In this document: in pieces, positions 10,753 to 22,257 of the stretch
Layout of the letters: every line of letters begins with the position of its first letter
Numbering within the stretch: the first letter of the stretch is position 1
Source: Phytoseiulus persimilis
Taxonomy: Eukaryota; Arthropoda; Arachnida; Mesostigmata; Phytoseiidae
DNA: 64,000 nucleotides
Direction: 5' to 3'
NCBI GenBank assembly: GCA_037576195.1
Contig: CM075104.1
Span: 7,136,775 to 7,200,774, forward strand
Notes under the pieces: generated by a model
Databases searched by the model: none
What the model was told of the DNA's origin: nothing
What the model saw: only the letters and a program-made list of their open reading frames with translations
Position numbers and translations under genes: made by a program

Positions 10753-13700
10753 CTGCTTCCAATAATCACACAGATAAACAAAACTGTCATCGAATACGTG
10801 TATGCGCGGCCCGCCTGTCAGAACACTGTTATTTCCCCCATAATATGCAAGGACATGGTCAATGATGGTTTACGTAACCGAATTGGAAGCTGAACGCGGT
10901 TTCGACTTTTAAATTCAGCGCCTCAGTATTCCATATGAGCGGATAATTCTGTAGAGAGAGTGAATTTGAATTCTATGGGAACCTACATCGCGTCCTGGAA
11001 ATTTTAGCTCCATATCAGCGGAAAAACGAGTCAAAACCGGATTCCCAGCGTATTGACGATCTGAGAAGTCAGATCTCCACCCGCTAGATCAAGAATCCCC
11101 CATCGGCTGTTCCGAGAACCGTCCCTATTGGCGGGATTTTCAGCGTTTGAGACCGAGAGAGCTGCCCCTAAGCAACCAGCTTACAACACAGACACCCAAG
11201 AATTCCAAGATGAATCGAATTGACCAACCTCTTCCGTGAGATTCTTCCCGAAGGTGGATTCAATGGACACCGATTGGTAATTATGACCAGTGCTGACGGT
11301 TCATCCGACCATCTTTGAAGGTTGTCCATTGTTCTTCTGCCGCCCGTCCGGGATTTTAGAATTTCACCGATGATCGTCCCCGTTTCGACACTTTCAACGA
11401 ATACGACATGATCCGATGATGTTTCTTGTCCAAGGCGATGGACAGACCGCACTCGCGTCGAAACCAACGGACGGAAGAAATAGATGGACGAACCACAAGC
11501 GGACGGATGAACCCTATGTTGATCTTGAACAATGCCGACTTCTCTGATGTCGTTGATTCTGTAATTGTTACACGGTTGCCAACTGACTGACCAAGCGACC
11601 AACTGCTCAACTGGATGATCGACCGAGTAGACGGGTGGGCTGGAGGTTGTGTTTGATGGACTTCTGTGTTTCGGAACGCATTGTTTAGCGATGTTTCAAC
11701 TTCGAAAGTCTACTTATCTCACCTCGAGAGCCGTCAAAACTGACGGGAGCCTTTCGTTTGCCTGTTGGCGGGTCGTTTCAACGCTGGTCTTTCTGCGGGC
11801 TTTTGGAAGTACGGCATCTGGTGGCTAAAGTGAACGAATGAGGGATTTCCGCATTTCTTGAGAGCTCTGGGAAATGGTCGAATAGAACCTCAGGAAGGAA
11901 CATGAGACGCGACATCAGAGTCAGCTTCACAGGGGGACCGAACAGCGAACAAGAGTCGAACTCCAGTTCGCCGGATGGGCGAGACATGGGTGAAGATGTG
12001 TAATCTCACGTTCTTCCTGGAGACCTTTCCAACCACTTCGACGCCTAAATGTCGACTCGCTGCTTGGATCCAATTCTTCCCGGTGAGAAGAGAACAGCTC
12101 GTTCTCCAATGTAGTTGATTGGAGGTCACGGGGGCGAACGCTCTATGCATGGCTGAGTTCCGATTCGAGCGAGTCGAAGTCGATTATAGCGGGCGAGCCC
12201 GCCATCGAGTGTTTTTTGTCAAACCCAGCTCATCTCGGCGCCGCTATCTAATCTTGATGACAGTACGATGAGCCAGTAAATCATTGCGGATGATTCCTAC
12301 GGCCGCACGAGTGAACTGGCTGACCAGGTCGCCCATTGTACCTTTGACCCCTGATTGAACAGCTGGGGCTGGTCCTGTCGGAAGCTCGGAGACGCGGCGC
12401 ATCCTGTCATTAGCAGAACGCTTTTATTGTTCCGATTGTCTGATTCAGCGGACGCATGTCTCACAATCAGTGTTTGGCCATCTTGGCTGCGCGCAATGGA
12501 TCCGGCTTCGCACAATTCAGTTAGTCCACAAGAACCTGTGATTTATTGTTTTTCTCCGTTCCTCTTGCATACGGGAAGCACGACTCGCATCGGAATACAG
12601 TCGCTAACCACGTGATAATGACCGATGATGCAATGAGCTTCACAAACTCCGGATTCTTCGGCTTTATCTCGCCCGTTCTTTTCGGAGGCGATCGGAAGAT
12701 TTGTGTTGACAGCACATGACTTCGAGCCGATGTGCGGGTGAAAATCGTGCGGGAATGTATCGGAAACCTATAGTTTCTCCAGGCCTGCTCGTCGATTTCA
12801 GTAGCCGTGAACGGCGATCCTTTAAGATGTGCGATGATGATTCATCGAGAAATCTTCGGCTACTGATTAACCTTCGATATGGACAATTGGGTAGCGGCAT
12901 CAAAGTGGGATGATAAACTGTGCCAGAACCACAAAGCACCTTCATCAACCGCCAAAACCATAAACCCCACGGAAGGCCCTTCAGCTGAAGTATCATTACT
13001 TCAATGATACACGAGACGTCAATAGTCGTTAGATTCGATCCAGAATGTTTTAATTGGAAGATAATGCTGATTAGCTGCGAGTTACAGGCCCGTTGGTGCA
13101 GAGCGGTCGTCGAAGGCATGTAGCGCTGGACCCGGAGAAATAAACATTGAGAAAAGGGAATGACTGATGGGGGAGATGCGAAATCACCGGCAGTGTTCGA
13201 CGCAATGCAGGGCAACTTATGTGAATCATCGTTGATCCTGTTCGCTCGATGTTCATGATGTTTGCTCTGTTCGAAAAGTGAGAAGAAGAGCGGACACGCG
13301 CGATGGGTACCGAACGCAGCCGTCAAGCTCGTACGAAACTTCATTGATTATCGCGAGTCGCAGCACCCACCTGTGCATTCCATGGGATCACTAGGAACCG
13401 CGGGGTGAAAGAGCGTTCAGCGGGAGTGTTCGCGATGTATTGGGTCTCATATTCGAAGCTTGAGAGGAGGATATCGCTGTTCCTGCCGCGCCACAAGGAC
13501 TGCAGCTTTCTGCAGGGCTGCCAACATCTGGTCCTCTGTGGTGGGGTCTCGTATCCTCAGAGATGGGATATCAGAATAGAGAGTGGTTTCTCCTCACGCT
13601 GGCCATCGGCTCGGAGTTGTAGCAACGCTCCGTTATACGGCACACGGCTGCTTTTCAGATAAGGTTCGCTCAATAATCGGTGGCGTTCGCAGGACCTGAG

Positions 13701-14283
13701 TGTTCTAACCTTTTTTTCTGAGGCATGTCGGGGGATAGCAGCCGATGATTATCGCTAGAGCTCTGGAGTTCGAACTTTTCTCATTGACCACCTGGCATCG
13801 ATTCATGGGTGCGTCGGAGGATGGAAGGACAGTCCGATAACAGATGCGAAATGGTTGAGATTGCCGACGACTTCGAGTATCAAAGACTCATTGATCCATC
13901 AACTCGATGTTACTTAAGCTTGCCTAATCTTTTTTTAGTCCCAATGAATACCAATAACATGGAACGAACGATTCGCTGCCGCGCGCTCCACACGAAGAGC
14001 TGCAGAGTGGTGACGAAGCGTGGCGCTCCAAGGTACTGCATGACTTGAGTCGTCTCGACAGATGTCAAGGGCCGGGGGAAATAACTTGGCTGGTAATATA
14101 GCTCATAAGCGAATAACACTGCTCTGTGTAAGTTACGCAAGCGAGTTTTTCTTCCCACAGTTTGATTCCGCGAACTTCGTTGTATCCGCAGCCGTCCCTG
14201 CTGCTCAAGCAGCTCGCTCGTTCACCCGACCGAGCGGTGCGGTGCGGTGGTGGATGTTGGTGGCAATGTTTTGGTCGTTGTAG
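10753..14283. other. Intergenic stretch with no supportable gene
   Basis: The longest frame is 12664-13344 on the minus strand (226 codons). It has a mixed, unstructured composition and no motif, and I do not treat it as a gene. No repeats with visible ends were seen. Confidence 0.3.
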
Positions 14284-14370
14284 ATGTTTGACGCGAGCGC
14301 GTTAGGAAGCCAAAGAAAGGAAAAAAGGAAGAAGCGCCGCCGTGAGATAATTCAGCGGAAGACGCCGACG

Positions 14371-15022
14371 ATGAATGAGTCAAACTATGGAATGAAGTCA
14401 AGGCCGTGCCTCATTATTGTTGCTGTTGACGTCGACTCCACCGGTGACGGCGCTCGAGCCAGCCCTTCGCAGCTGCTGTCGAGGCTCACAGCACGGTCGA
14501 TTTCTTCGAATCGTTCCCGCACTCATTCTGTCATGAAAGCTTTCATTTCAATACCGAAGCACATTCGAAGCCCAATCCGAATATATGGCTTATCTCGGAA
14601 CGTCCTTCTGCTTTATGTCATCTCTCTTGGCGTCGCGATCGTTATCGCTTTCTGTATGGTGTGAGTTGGTTCTTCCGATTTTTCGTGGAATGTTTATTCT
14701 TTCACGTTATGTCATAGCTAACAAGGCCATCGTCACCGCGTACGACAATCTGGTTACGCACAAATCCGATCCGACGCTTGTCCGGGCGTTCGACGAAAAC
14801 AACCGCTGTCATCTTGTGAGCTTTCTGCAAGTTTATCTGGCACCGAAGGTAAGGAGTCTGTTGTTCGATTCTCTGATGATGAATAAAGTCCGATGACGGC
14901 AGATCCCGACGACAGTTAGCGTTTGCCGTCGAGACCATCTTTCGCAAAAGTTGTCACAGATTATTATTCTCTGTATCACTGTCACGTCTGTCCTCGTCAG
15001 TGCCGGATGTGGATTCATGTGA
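14371..15022 (+). CDS. Candidate small two-helix membrane protein, three exons
   Basis: A three-exon model keeps frame throughout: 14371-14653, 14718-14848 and 14903-15022, giving about 177 residues. The introns are 64 and 54 bp with GT and AG ends, and phases agree (1 then 0). Exon 1 ends in a hydrophobic helix (RNVLLLYVISLGVAIVIAF). Exon 2 encodes a polar, well-mixed segment. Exon 3 ends in a second helix (IIILCITVTSVLVSAG) just before TGA. The start is uncertain; an in-frame ATG also lies at 14284. No family is recognised. Chemoreceptor-like fragments or a small endomembrane protein are both possible. Weak splice sites keep confidence low. Confidence 0.3.
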
Positions 15023-16935
15023 GCCGATACACACGAGAAATATGTGAACGGGATCGTTCACGCTTAAGAGCAATCGATTTTCGGAAACAGAAAAGAACCC
15101 GATCCGAGGCAGGCAGACAGAGAGAAAGTTGGCGCGATCGAATCGACTGATCGGTCGGCTCGAGACAGAGCCGTCCTCTGACTGCGTGTTTATCAACATG
15201 TTCACGTGGCACGAGTTTTGCCGGTCCCAAGTTCGCTCTCGTGCGTCGGATCGTCATAGATTAAAGACCGAGAGCGACTGCGACGAGAAATTCCGAGCTC
15301 GATCGGGACGAGCGCGCGACCCGCTGGCCCACATCCGTCATGCTCATGCGCGAAGATTCCAACTTGGTCTAGCGTACTTTATGCGGTCACAATGCCGCCG
15401 TAATATTCGTTGAAAATTTTCAGATTTTCTTCCAACATCATTTTTTTCCAGCATGCTCCTCATTACTTTGAAGAGTTTCCTGCTCAAATCTTTCCCCGAT
15501 CTGAATTTCCCAATTACTCGCGTTCATGCGCTTTCGCAGGACGCGGTTCAGACCCTCGCGCATGAGCGGCCCGACGCGGCGTAGAAGCTCGTCGTCTGAA
15601 TATCACCCCGACGCAAAGCCGAACCGATCCGACCAACCGAAACTTTGGGCATCGGAAAAATCACTCCCTCCGAGTCCGATCGTCGATAATTCTTGCATGA
15701 GTCTTGAACTGCTTACCTTCTGAAGGATTCATCTGCGCATGGAGCTGCATTCCCACTCTGATAAACTGTCCCTGAATCAATGGAAAGGATTCTGTCCATC
15801 GCAGGCTCCATTCCGAACGGAATAATTTGTTCCACCCTGAATCGCGTTTGATCCGGACTGTGAAGAACTTACACATCATCGATAACTGTTCATTCAACAA
15901 TATACACGGAAGCTGAATCCGTGGTGATCCCGGACTGAAGTAGTTGCTCAGTTCATTTGTTTTTTGGAATAGCAGCAGGAAGATTCTGTTTTGCCTGCGT
16001 CGTAGAAGCTTCGCTCGGGAATCAAGAGCATAATCGATGGCGTTCCTGGATTCTGGTGAATCGGAGTTTAGGTCGGGGATCTCTTCCTCCTTCCAGTCTC
16101 TATGAGAAATATTCGACTCTGGATTTCTTCTCTAGGATCGAAGCTAGCTAGAAGAATGACCCGCATTCCTGTCACAGGATCGCGGCGATCTAGCGAGAGT
16201 TGCGCTCCAGAGAGCGGTTCGGTATCGAGTTTTTCTCCTGTGGAACTTCTCATTCAACTGGCCATGGAGTCGACGAACGTCAATTGGTCGAGTTCGTCCG
16301 GGTGTGGTTCGACGCGGGAAGGGATACTAAACCCACGCATCAAGATCGAGCGAGAATCGACTCAGAGCTCGGAGATGAGCCTGCGATCGAATCAGCCAGA
16401 AAATCTATGATATCTTGACAAAATATGGCTGAAAAAAGAGGAAGATCGAAAATTCCCTAACGAAACTGAATATCCTGTATATTGTTGAATAACCAGTTAT
16501 TGATGATGCGTCAGCTAGCAACAGGGAGCAACTCGACGCGCGTGGTCCATGTATTTCTTCGAGTATCACCGTGGAGAAACGTGAACTTCGTTGCGTCCTT
16601 TTTCGGTGGAACCGTGTTGAATCATCGCTCTCGACGATAATTGGCAATGAAGCGTGGTAGGTTGCATCGCCGTTCGGATCACACACTCTGAGACTGAGTG
16701 CGAGAGGTACGCATCACCTCTTTTCGCTTCTGATTCCTCACTGCTCGAAGCTGTCTTCGGGACATGATTAAAAGGAGGGAGAGTACGAGAATTCCAGACT
16801 TGACAAACTATCCTATACTTTTAAAAAGAGAACGATGCGTATAACAAGGTCAGATCACGATGAGAGCTGCGTCCAACGCGTTCCTCGCCCCTGAGAATTC
16901 TGGAAACGATCTACTATGAAGAGTATATCTCGGGG
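15023..16935. other. Mostly empty stretch with one exon-like patch
   Basis: A strong acceptor (poly-T then CCAG) near 15441-15452 is followed by an open frame of about 37 codons, rich in Phe, Pro and Arg, ending in TGA near 15564. It could be a terminal exon, but nothing upstream connects to it. Otherwise nothing supportable is seen. Confidence 0.2.
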
Positions 16936-18134
16936 CTCGAGTCCCTCCCCCCACCTTATGTGAAGTTAAACCCTGTCGTCCACCGGATATTTGGGCACTA
17001 TTCGTTAAAAATTCGAAAACCATTAGATTTCGAATCGACCACCGGTGTCCTCCCGTTTCCTCGAACCCGTTTTCCCGATCAGAAACCCTCTCCTAATTCC
17101 GAGACCCTCGGAGTGAATGAGGTCTCTATGCAGAGCGCGGAGTCCGAGAAAGCGGACTTCAAGGGAAGCGAGTCATGTTGAGTGATTTCCCCTGCGCATT
17201 GTGATGGATTTTGCTTGGAGGAATACAGTCGAGTGTCCCACGAACCTTTGATCCGTAATGAATCATTTCAGATTCGCTTAGTATCTAAACAACTTACATC
17301 AGGGGCTGGCGATAATCTGGTCCGCGGGCCGCACTGCAGGTGGCCATAGCAGCCGCTGAAACTTACCGGTCGCTACAAGGATTGAGAGACTCATTAGCGT
17401 GTGCCACCGTTTCCGCTATTTGATCGGAGACTTACCAACGACGAACGTGAACCAAATACTGGACACATAGTCCGAAGGGATGACGTATTGGTCGACCAAG
17501 AAAAACATACCGCACCAATACATCGAGACCAAGGGCGCAACAATTGCCACCAGCAACAGATGATCACTCAGATCTTCGGGCGCTCAAACTATTTGTTGGC
17601 CGCATGAAATGTCTCCAAAGAGCGTTATTCGGCAGAGATGAGGTTTCAAATTCAGAAATCGTTCCCTTAGCGAGAATGAGGAATCTGAGCTCCAAAGATA
17701 TCACAACACGTCGATGTGACGAACGAAAAGTGAACACTTGATTCACTCGTCGACTGTCCCTCTTTCGTCTTCAACAGCTGTGTTCATAACGGCGCCGGAG
17801 CGAACAGTCGGTGACGAAAATCAGAGGTTCCGGCCTGGATGGACAAAGAAGATTTCCTTCGTGGAGTTTGGAGAAATACCAATCCCTCAACATGACTGGC
17901 CCTGGCTTCCCTTCAAGTCCGCTTACTCGGACTCCGCGCTTTGCATAGAAACCTCATACACTCCGAGGGTCTCGGAACCATGAGAGGGTTTCTGGTTGGG
18001 AACACGGGCTCGGAGGAACGGGTCCAGGAAAACGGGCTGTAAACACGGCACCATCGTTCAAATCCAAGCGAAACGAGAGAGATGCATGTGTGCTCATGTT
18101 CGAGTGGATGAATCTGAGGTGGGGGGATCTCGAG
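16936..18134. mobile_element. Long inverted-repeat element with 253-bp arms
   Basis: The arms 16936-17188 and 17882-18134 are inverted copies of equal length, estimated by eye at about 80 to 85 percent identity with small gaps. They begin with CTCGAG next to a C-run (CCCCCCACCT) and share long blocks, among them AGAAACCCTCTC, CCGAGACCCTCGGAGTG, AGCGCGGAGTCCGAG and AGTCATGTTGAG. The 693-bp loop between them carries two minus-strand exons. The layout is that of a non-autonomous terminal-inverted-repeat or fold-back transposon. The target-site duplication is unclear (TATA lies close to both ends),and the superfamily is not assigned. Confidence 0.65.
17294..17582 (-). CDS. Small membrane protein, two C-terminal exons inside the inverted-repeat element
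   Basis: Two minus-strand exons are phase-matched: 17582-17436 (48 codons plus one base) and 17355-17294 (ending in TAA). They are separated by an 80-bp intron with donor GTAAGT and acceptor TTTCAG. The peptide has an acidic start (PEDLSDH), a hydrophobic helix (LLLVAIVAPLVSMYWCGMFF), a short loop (VDQYVIPSDYVSS), and a second helix (IWFTFVVAAAMA) with a polar tail ending RQPLM. The clean hairpin topology and strong splice sites argue for real coding sequence. The first exon with a start codon was not found. I do not recognise the family. Its place in the loop of an inverted-repeat element suggests gene capture, or insertion of repeats around a host gene. Confidence 0.45.
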
Positions 18135-21100
18135 GTTTATAATGATACCGGAAAATCAGGGTTGGAAGCCCCGTTGTTGATGAGGCAGGAAGTCTGTTGA
18201 GCATGTTCGACTCGGAACGAACGCCGGAAAGTACCTGTTAAATTCATTACTGGACCTCTGCTGCTGCGTAGACCGAAGCACCAGGCCGAATGCTTTGAAA
18301 AAGTACCTCCAATGTTCCGCATCTTACCGCCACGTCGAATAAGCGCCGCACACGATTTTCAGCAGATGGCATCAGTCGTTCTTAATTGATTTCGAAAGGA
18401 GCGAGCTCTACCGGCTGTTTCACGTCTTGCGCGACGTTCGGAGCAGAGGCATTTTCCGAGCTATCTTTGAGGAGAATCCTCGATCTGGCAGCTCAGGTTC
18501 ATATGATGTAGACTCGCGAATGGCCTCGAACTTCACAGGTGATGCGGGTGAGCTTCGGCAGGTTCAACGCATCTTTGCCGGTCTCATCATTCAGACTGCG
18601 GTCAGATTGTCTAGCTGAATCGATTCACTGCCCAGCGAATGCATCGGTTTGTCGGCGGCTCCACTCTGTTACGTTGCTCGGAGCTTTCCCTGGTCGATGC
18701 GGGTATAATAAGGCAATTTAATTGAATTTGTCCGGAACAAACACATAAATACGAACGAGCGATTCATCCCACCACTCGCCCTGAGATTAATAGTCTTCAT
18801 AATCCAAAGCGGGAGAATCGAATCGAACGGCGCAGCACTGAACTACAGCCGTTTAACCGTATTTTGTGCGCAAAAGGTGAATCGAATTTCACTGCCCGCC
18901 GAAATCCATATGATAAACTGGATGATCTGAATGTTTCACGGACCCTCTCACAAATAAGTGCGCAGAGTATCCGACCGGCGACGGCCGTTGCCGGAACTCG
19001 TTACACCGGCTTTTTTTCCACTGCAGACAAGAAGAGTGAATAAAATGGCACAAAATCTGCATCCGAAAAGCATCGTGATATCCATGTAGGAATTCATGCA
19101 CAACAGGTCGCAGGCACGATGTTTCTGTGGGTATCAATGGAAAAGGTGAACCCGATGTGGACGTTCGAGAGAACAGAGACCCAGGATTTCAGATGGAGAT
19201 CTCAGAGATGTCATTTCTGGTATTCAGTTGACAAACACTACTACTTTCGATGGGAGAAAGCTGCTTGCCGCAGTGATGCGTTATCGATGACGTGAAAATC
19301 TCAACTCGAGGGGCTGAATCAGATCCGGTCGTTGCGGGTCTCGACAGCGCCGTGTGCCCAGTTTATCTTGCTCCTTCGAGTTCGGCGTGAGCAAATACCG
19401 TGACGTTGTTCTCGCTGCCATGATAAGACAAAACGCTGCCGCGATCGGCAGCCCCATTATTCCGCTCCTTTCGGCCCGGGCACATGCAATGCTTCCACTG
19501 AGAGGTTATCTCTGGGTTAGCTGCGCTGGTCACTCGTTCGGGCTTCTTGACTTGAACGACTGGTTTACCTGCCGAAATACGGCATAACTCGGGACCAGGC
19601 AGGGGGAAAGCAGATTCCTCTGCGCTCTTTTAATTTTCACAGTCGTCTGGACCGCGGGATATTCACGTTCAGGCCGTCGGTTCACGCTTTTGTATCGATG
19701 ATCTGTCATACCGTCACGATTTCCGTACGTTTTCGCAAAACTCGTGTCACTTTATTACAATTCACTCGCGTTTCTGAATTCCATCCGAAACCCAAAACGG
19801 ATTAAGGTTGGCATCACAACAATCAGCCGAACCGCAGCCTCACTGAATCATTCACGCGAATCACTGAAAGAGCTGTTGGCAATTCATTTCGTTTTCTTTT
19901 GTGAGCGTGTATTCCCTGAAGCCGTTTTTCATCAAATTCATTCCCTCTCCCCCCGCTTCGAATCCGCTTGACTTGCTCGACACGAGTCTTCTTCACGGTG
20001 AGCCAAAGTATCGAAAACACTCAATGGACGATCGGTACGAATGGAAAAGCAGATTCCATTAACCCTATAAATCAATGAGCGACAGGGCATTGGCGACTCT
20101 ACGATCTAATGAATTCGGGAACGAAGTTGAGGATCAAAGTCGGTGAATCTCTTCCGCCTGTCGAATATTCTCATCCATGAAATCAAAACAAACTGAATCG
20201 GGTCCTTTTCCGGCTGCTGGAAACGATCGAAACTCTCACTCCGGGTCAGCGGGCTATCCAGCTCGAGACGGAACAGTGGCTAATTGATGATGCTCATCAT
20301 CGCTGTATTCTTCATCGGCGCCATCCGCGGCGTCATTTTCTCCTCCATCCTAAACGCTTCCATCATTATTAGGAGTCGCCTTCCCTTCTCCAAGCATGTT
20401 CCGCTACTCAACCGTTTTCCTGTTGCATCCTGGGGATGGAGTCGTTTCGCTCCCATGCTATGCCAGCACTTTCGGGACGGAACAGGGTGCCAACTATGGG
20501 ATCCTGCTGAACATCTCTTGCTGGTTAATAACCAACTCTATGTAACTGATTGGAGCTCAGAGATGAAATTAATAGGGGACAGAGGCACCAGAATCTATGG
20601 GTCGATTCCATGCTCGTCTTGAAAACTGTTTATGGTCAGCGCCGATCATAAGAAGAGGTCGTGATCCTTGGCGTTGCAGCATATGCGTGAGTTATCGCCC
20701 AATTGTTGTGGAGAAAACGAGAACGGACGATCCAGCTTGCATCGATTACGTCCCGCTGATTGAATATTTATGGCTCATAACGAGCCTCAACTTTGGGGCA
20801 GTCTGCGGCGCACAGAGCAGGTCATGCCTCTCGCTCATCCATAACTTCAAATCACGCCTCATGTCTCAGGCTTTTCAGAATGGATTCCACTCAGCCTCCT
20901 TCTGCCATCACGCGCAGTGAACATCTTCGCTCCAGGTCGCAATAAGCGGAGTTAAACTACTCGGGAATGATTGAGTCGTGCATGGGCTGATCGGGGCAGA
21001 GCTCAGATTCGGAACTCTCCGAGTACAGCAGGAAGGTCCATGATTCTTCCGCGGAATATTCCACCTTCGTTTTTGCGCGAGTGGGCGACTGTGTTCGGCG

Positions 21101-22189
21101 TGACTCTCGCTGCGGTAGACTATCGTTAAGCCGTTGCTGAATTATGGTCTCAGTCGAACACTTGGCATCAAAGTTCAACTCACATGAATTAAATATTGAC
21201 CTTGAGGTACAACCCTTGAACGATTGAACGTTCTGAGGAACCAGGGGCCCTCCCACGCAGACTTATTGCTGTTATAGAATACTCAATGGGAATTTCTTCT
21301 GTATCCCGATCAGTCAGAAGCCGTCCTTTGTGCGAAAGCTCTTCTTAAGATTCGACCATTCGTCACCAAGCAATCGAGAGATGAAAATGTCATTTTTCTG
21401 CTCGACAAGTTCCTCCTAGGCCTTCGTTGATTTCGAACACAGTGTCCGCGCTGTCCTCGCTTCTACCCAGGACACCATGGGAACGCGGGACAGTCACGAT
21501 GGAGCGGGGACCAGTAACCTCGGAGGAATCCGAGATTCATTCGGAGCAAAGTCATTGTATCGTGCTCTAAACCAAGTGACAGTTTTCTGCAAGTCTTTGA
21601 CCTCAGCGATTCTGTATCCTTTGACTCGGCTGGGAGCAGCTCGTTCTCACTTCATAGAAAGGAGAGGATGTTCGCAATGTAGAAGTCCCTGTAATAAACG
21701 CGAAGATGAATACAGCGCTCATCGAGCTGCGGGGGCTCAAAAACCTTTTGCTCAATGCTTCTTCAGTGGGCACCGGCGAGCGAGCGGAAACACATATTGA
21801 TGCAAAGCCTCATTTGGATGAATGTAGGCCGAATTTCGAAGTCAATAGAAATCATCCATGTGTATTATTATTCCTGATCAAACGCGCATACTTAGAACCA
21901 GGAAGTTGTAGCTCCTCACTAATGCACTTAGTTCTCCAAACACAACGGTGTCAGTACATTGAAGCTAGTCCCCGCGCGGTGTAAACAGCCCGCGACGAGA
22001 GAATGGAAGATTTGTTGATCAAGATCCGACTTGGGTGGTGCAGTCCGCTTTCGATTGTTTCGAGTTCTCCGCAGGAAGATCCATGAAGGGCGCGAAAGTG
22101 AAATGTCCGCTTGTTCTTGCCTTTTTCGACAAAACTTCAGGATCGAATAAGCTCGATGCGACCGTGCCGGTCCCCTGAAAGAGCACAAA
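18135..22189. other. Intergenic stretch with no supportable gene
   Basis: Frames with hydrophobic starts (20284-20622, +) occur but lack splice context or family features. No repeats with definable ends were seen. Confidence 0.3.
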
Positions 22190-22257
22190 ATGGAGAAGTT
22201 CGCAGTGGAGTCGGAATCGGGAACAGAAGTCCGCTTACTTCCGGCCCAGAAGTTCAT
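22190..22257 (+). CDS. Possible first coding exon (weak)
   Basis: ATG in a good context (acaaaATGG) opens 23 codons, MEKFAVESESGTEV then RLLPAQKFI. It ends exactly at a consensus donor GTAAGT. About 500 bp downstream (roughly 22740-22990) another polar frame of about 80 codons on the same strand could be a later exon, but phases do not connect the two directly. The family is unknown. Confidence 0.2.

Noticed and set aside
12664-13344. A 226-codon minus-strand frame.
   Set aside because: It has no motif, no splice or promoter context and a composition like noise. About one frame near this length is not surprising in 64 kb.
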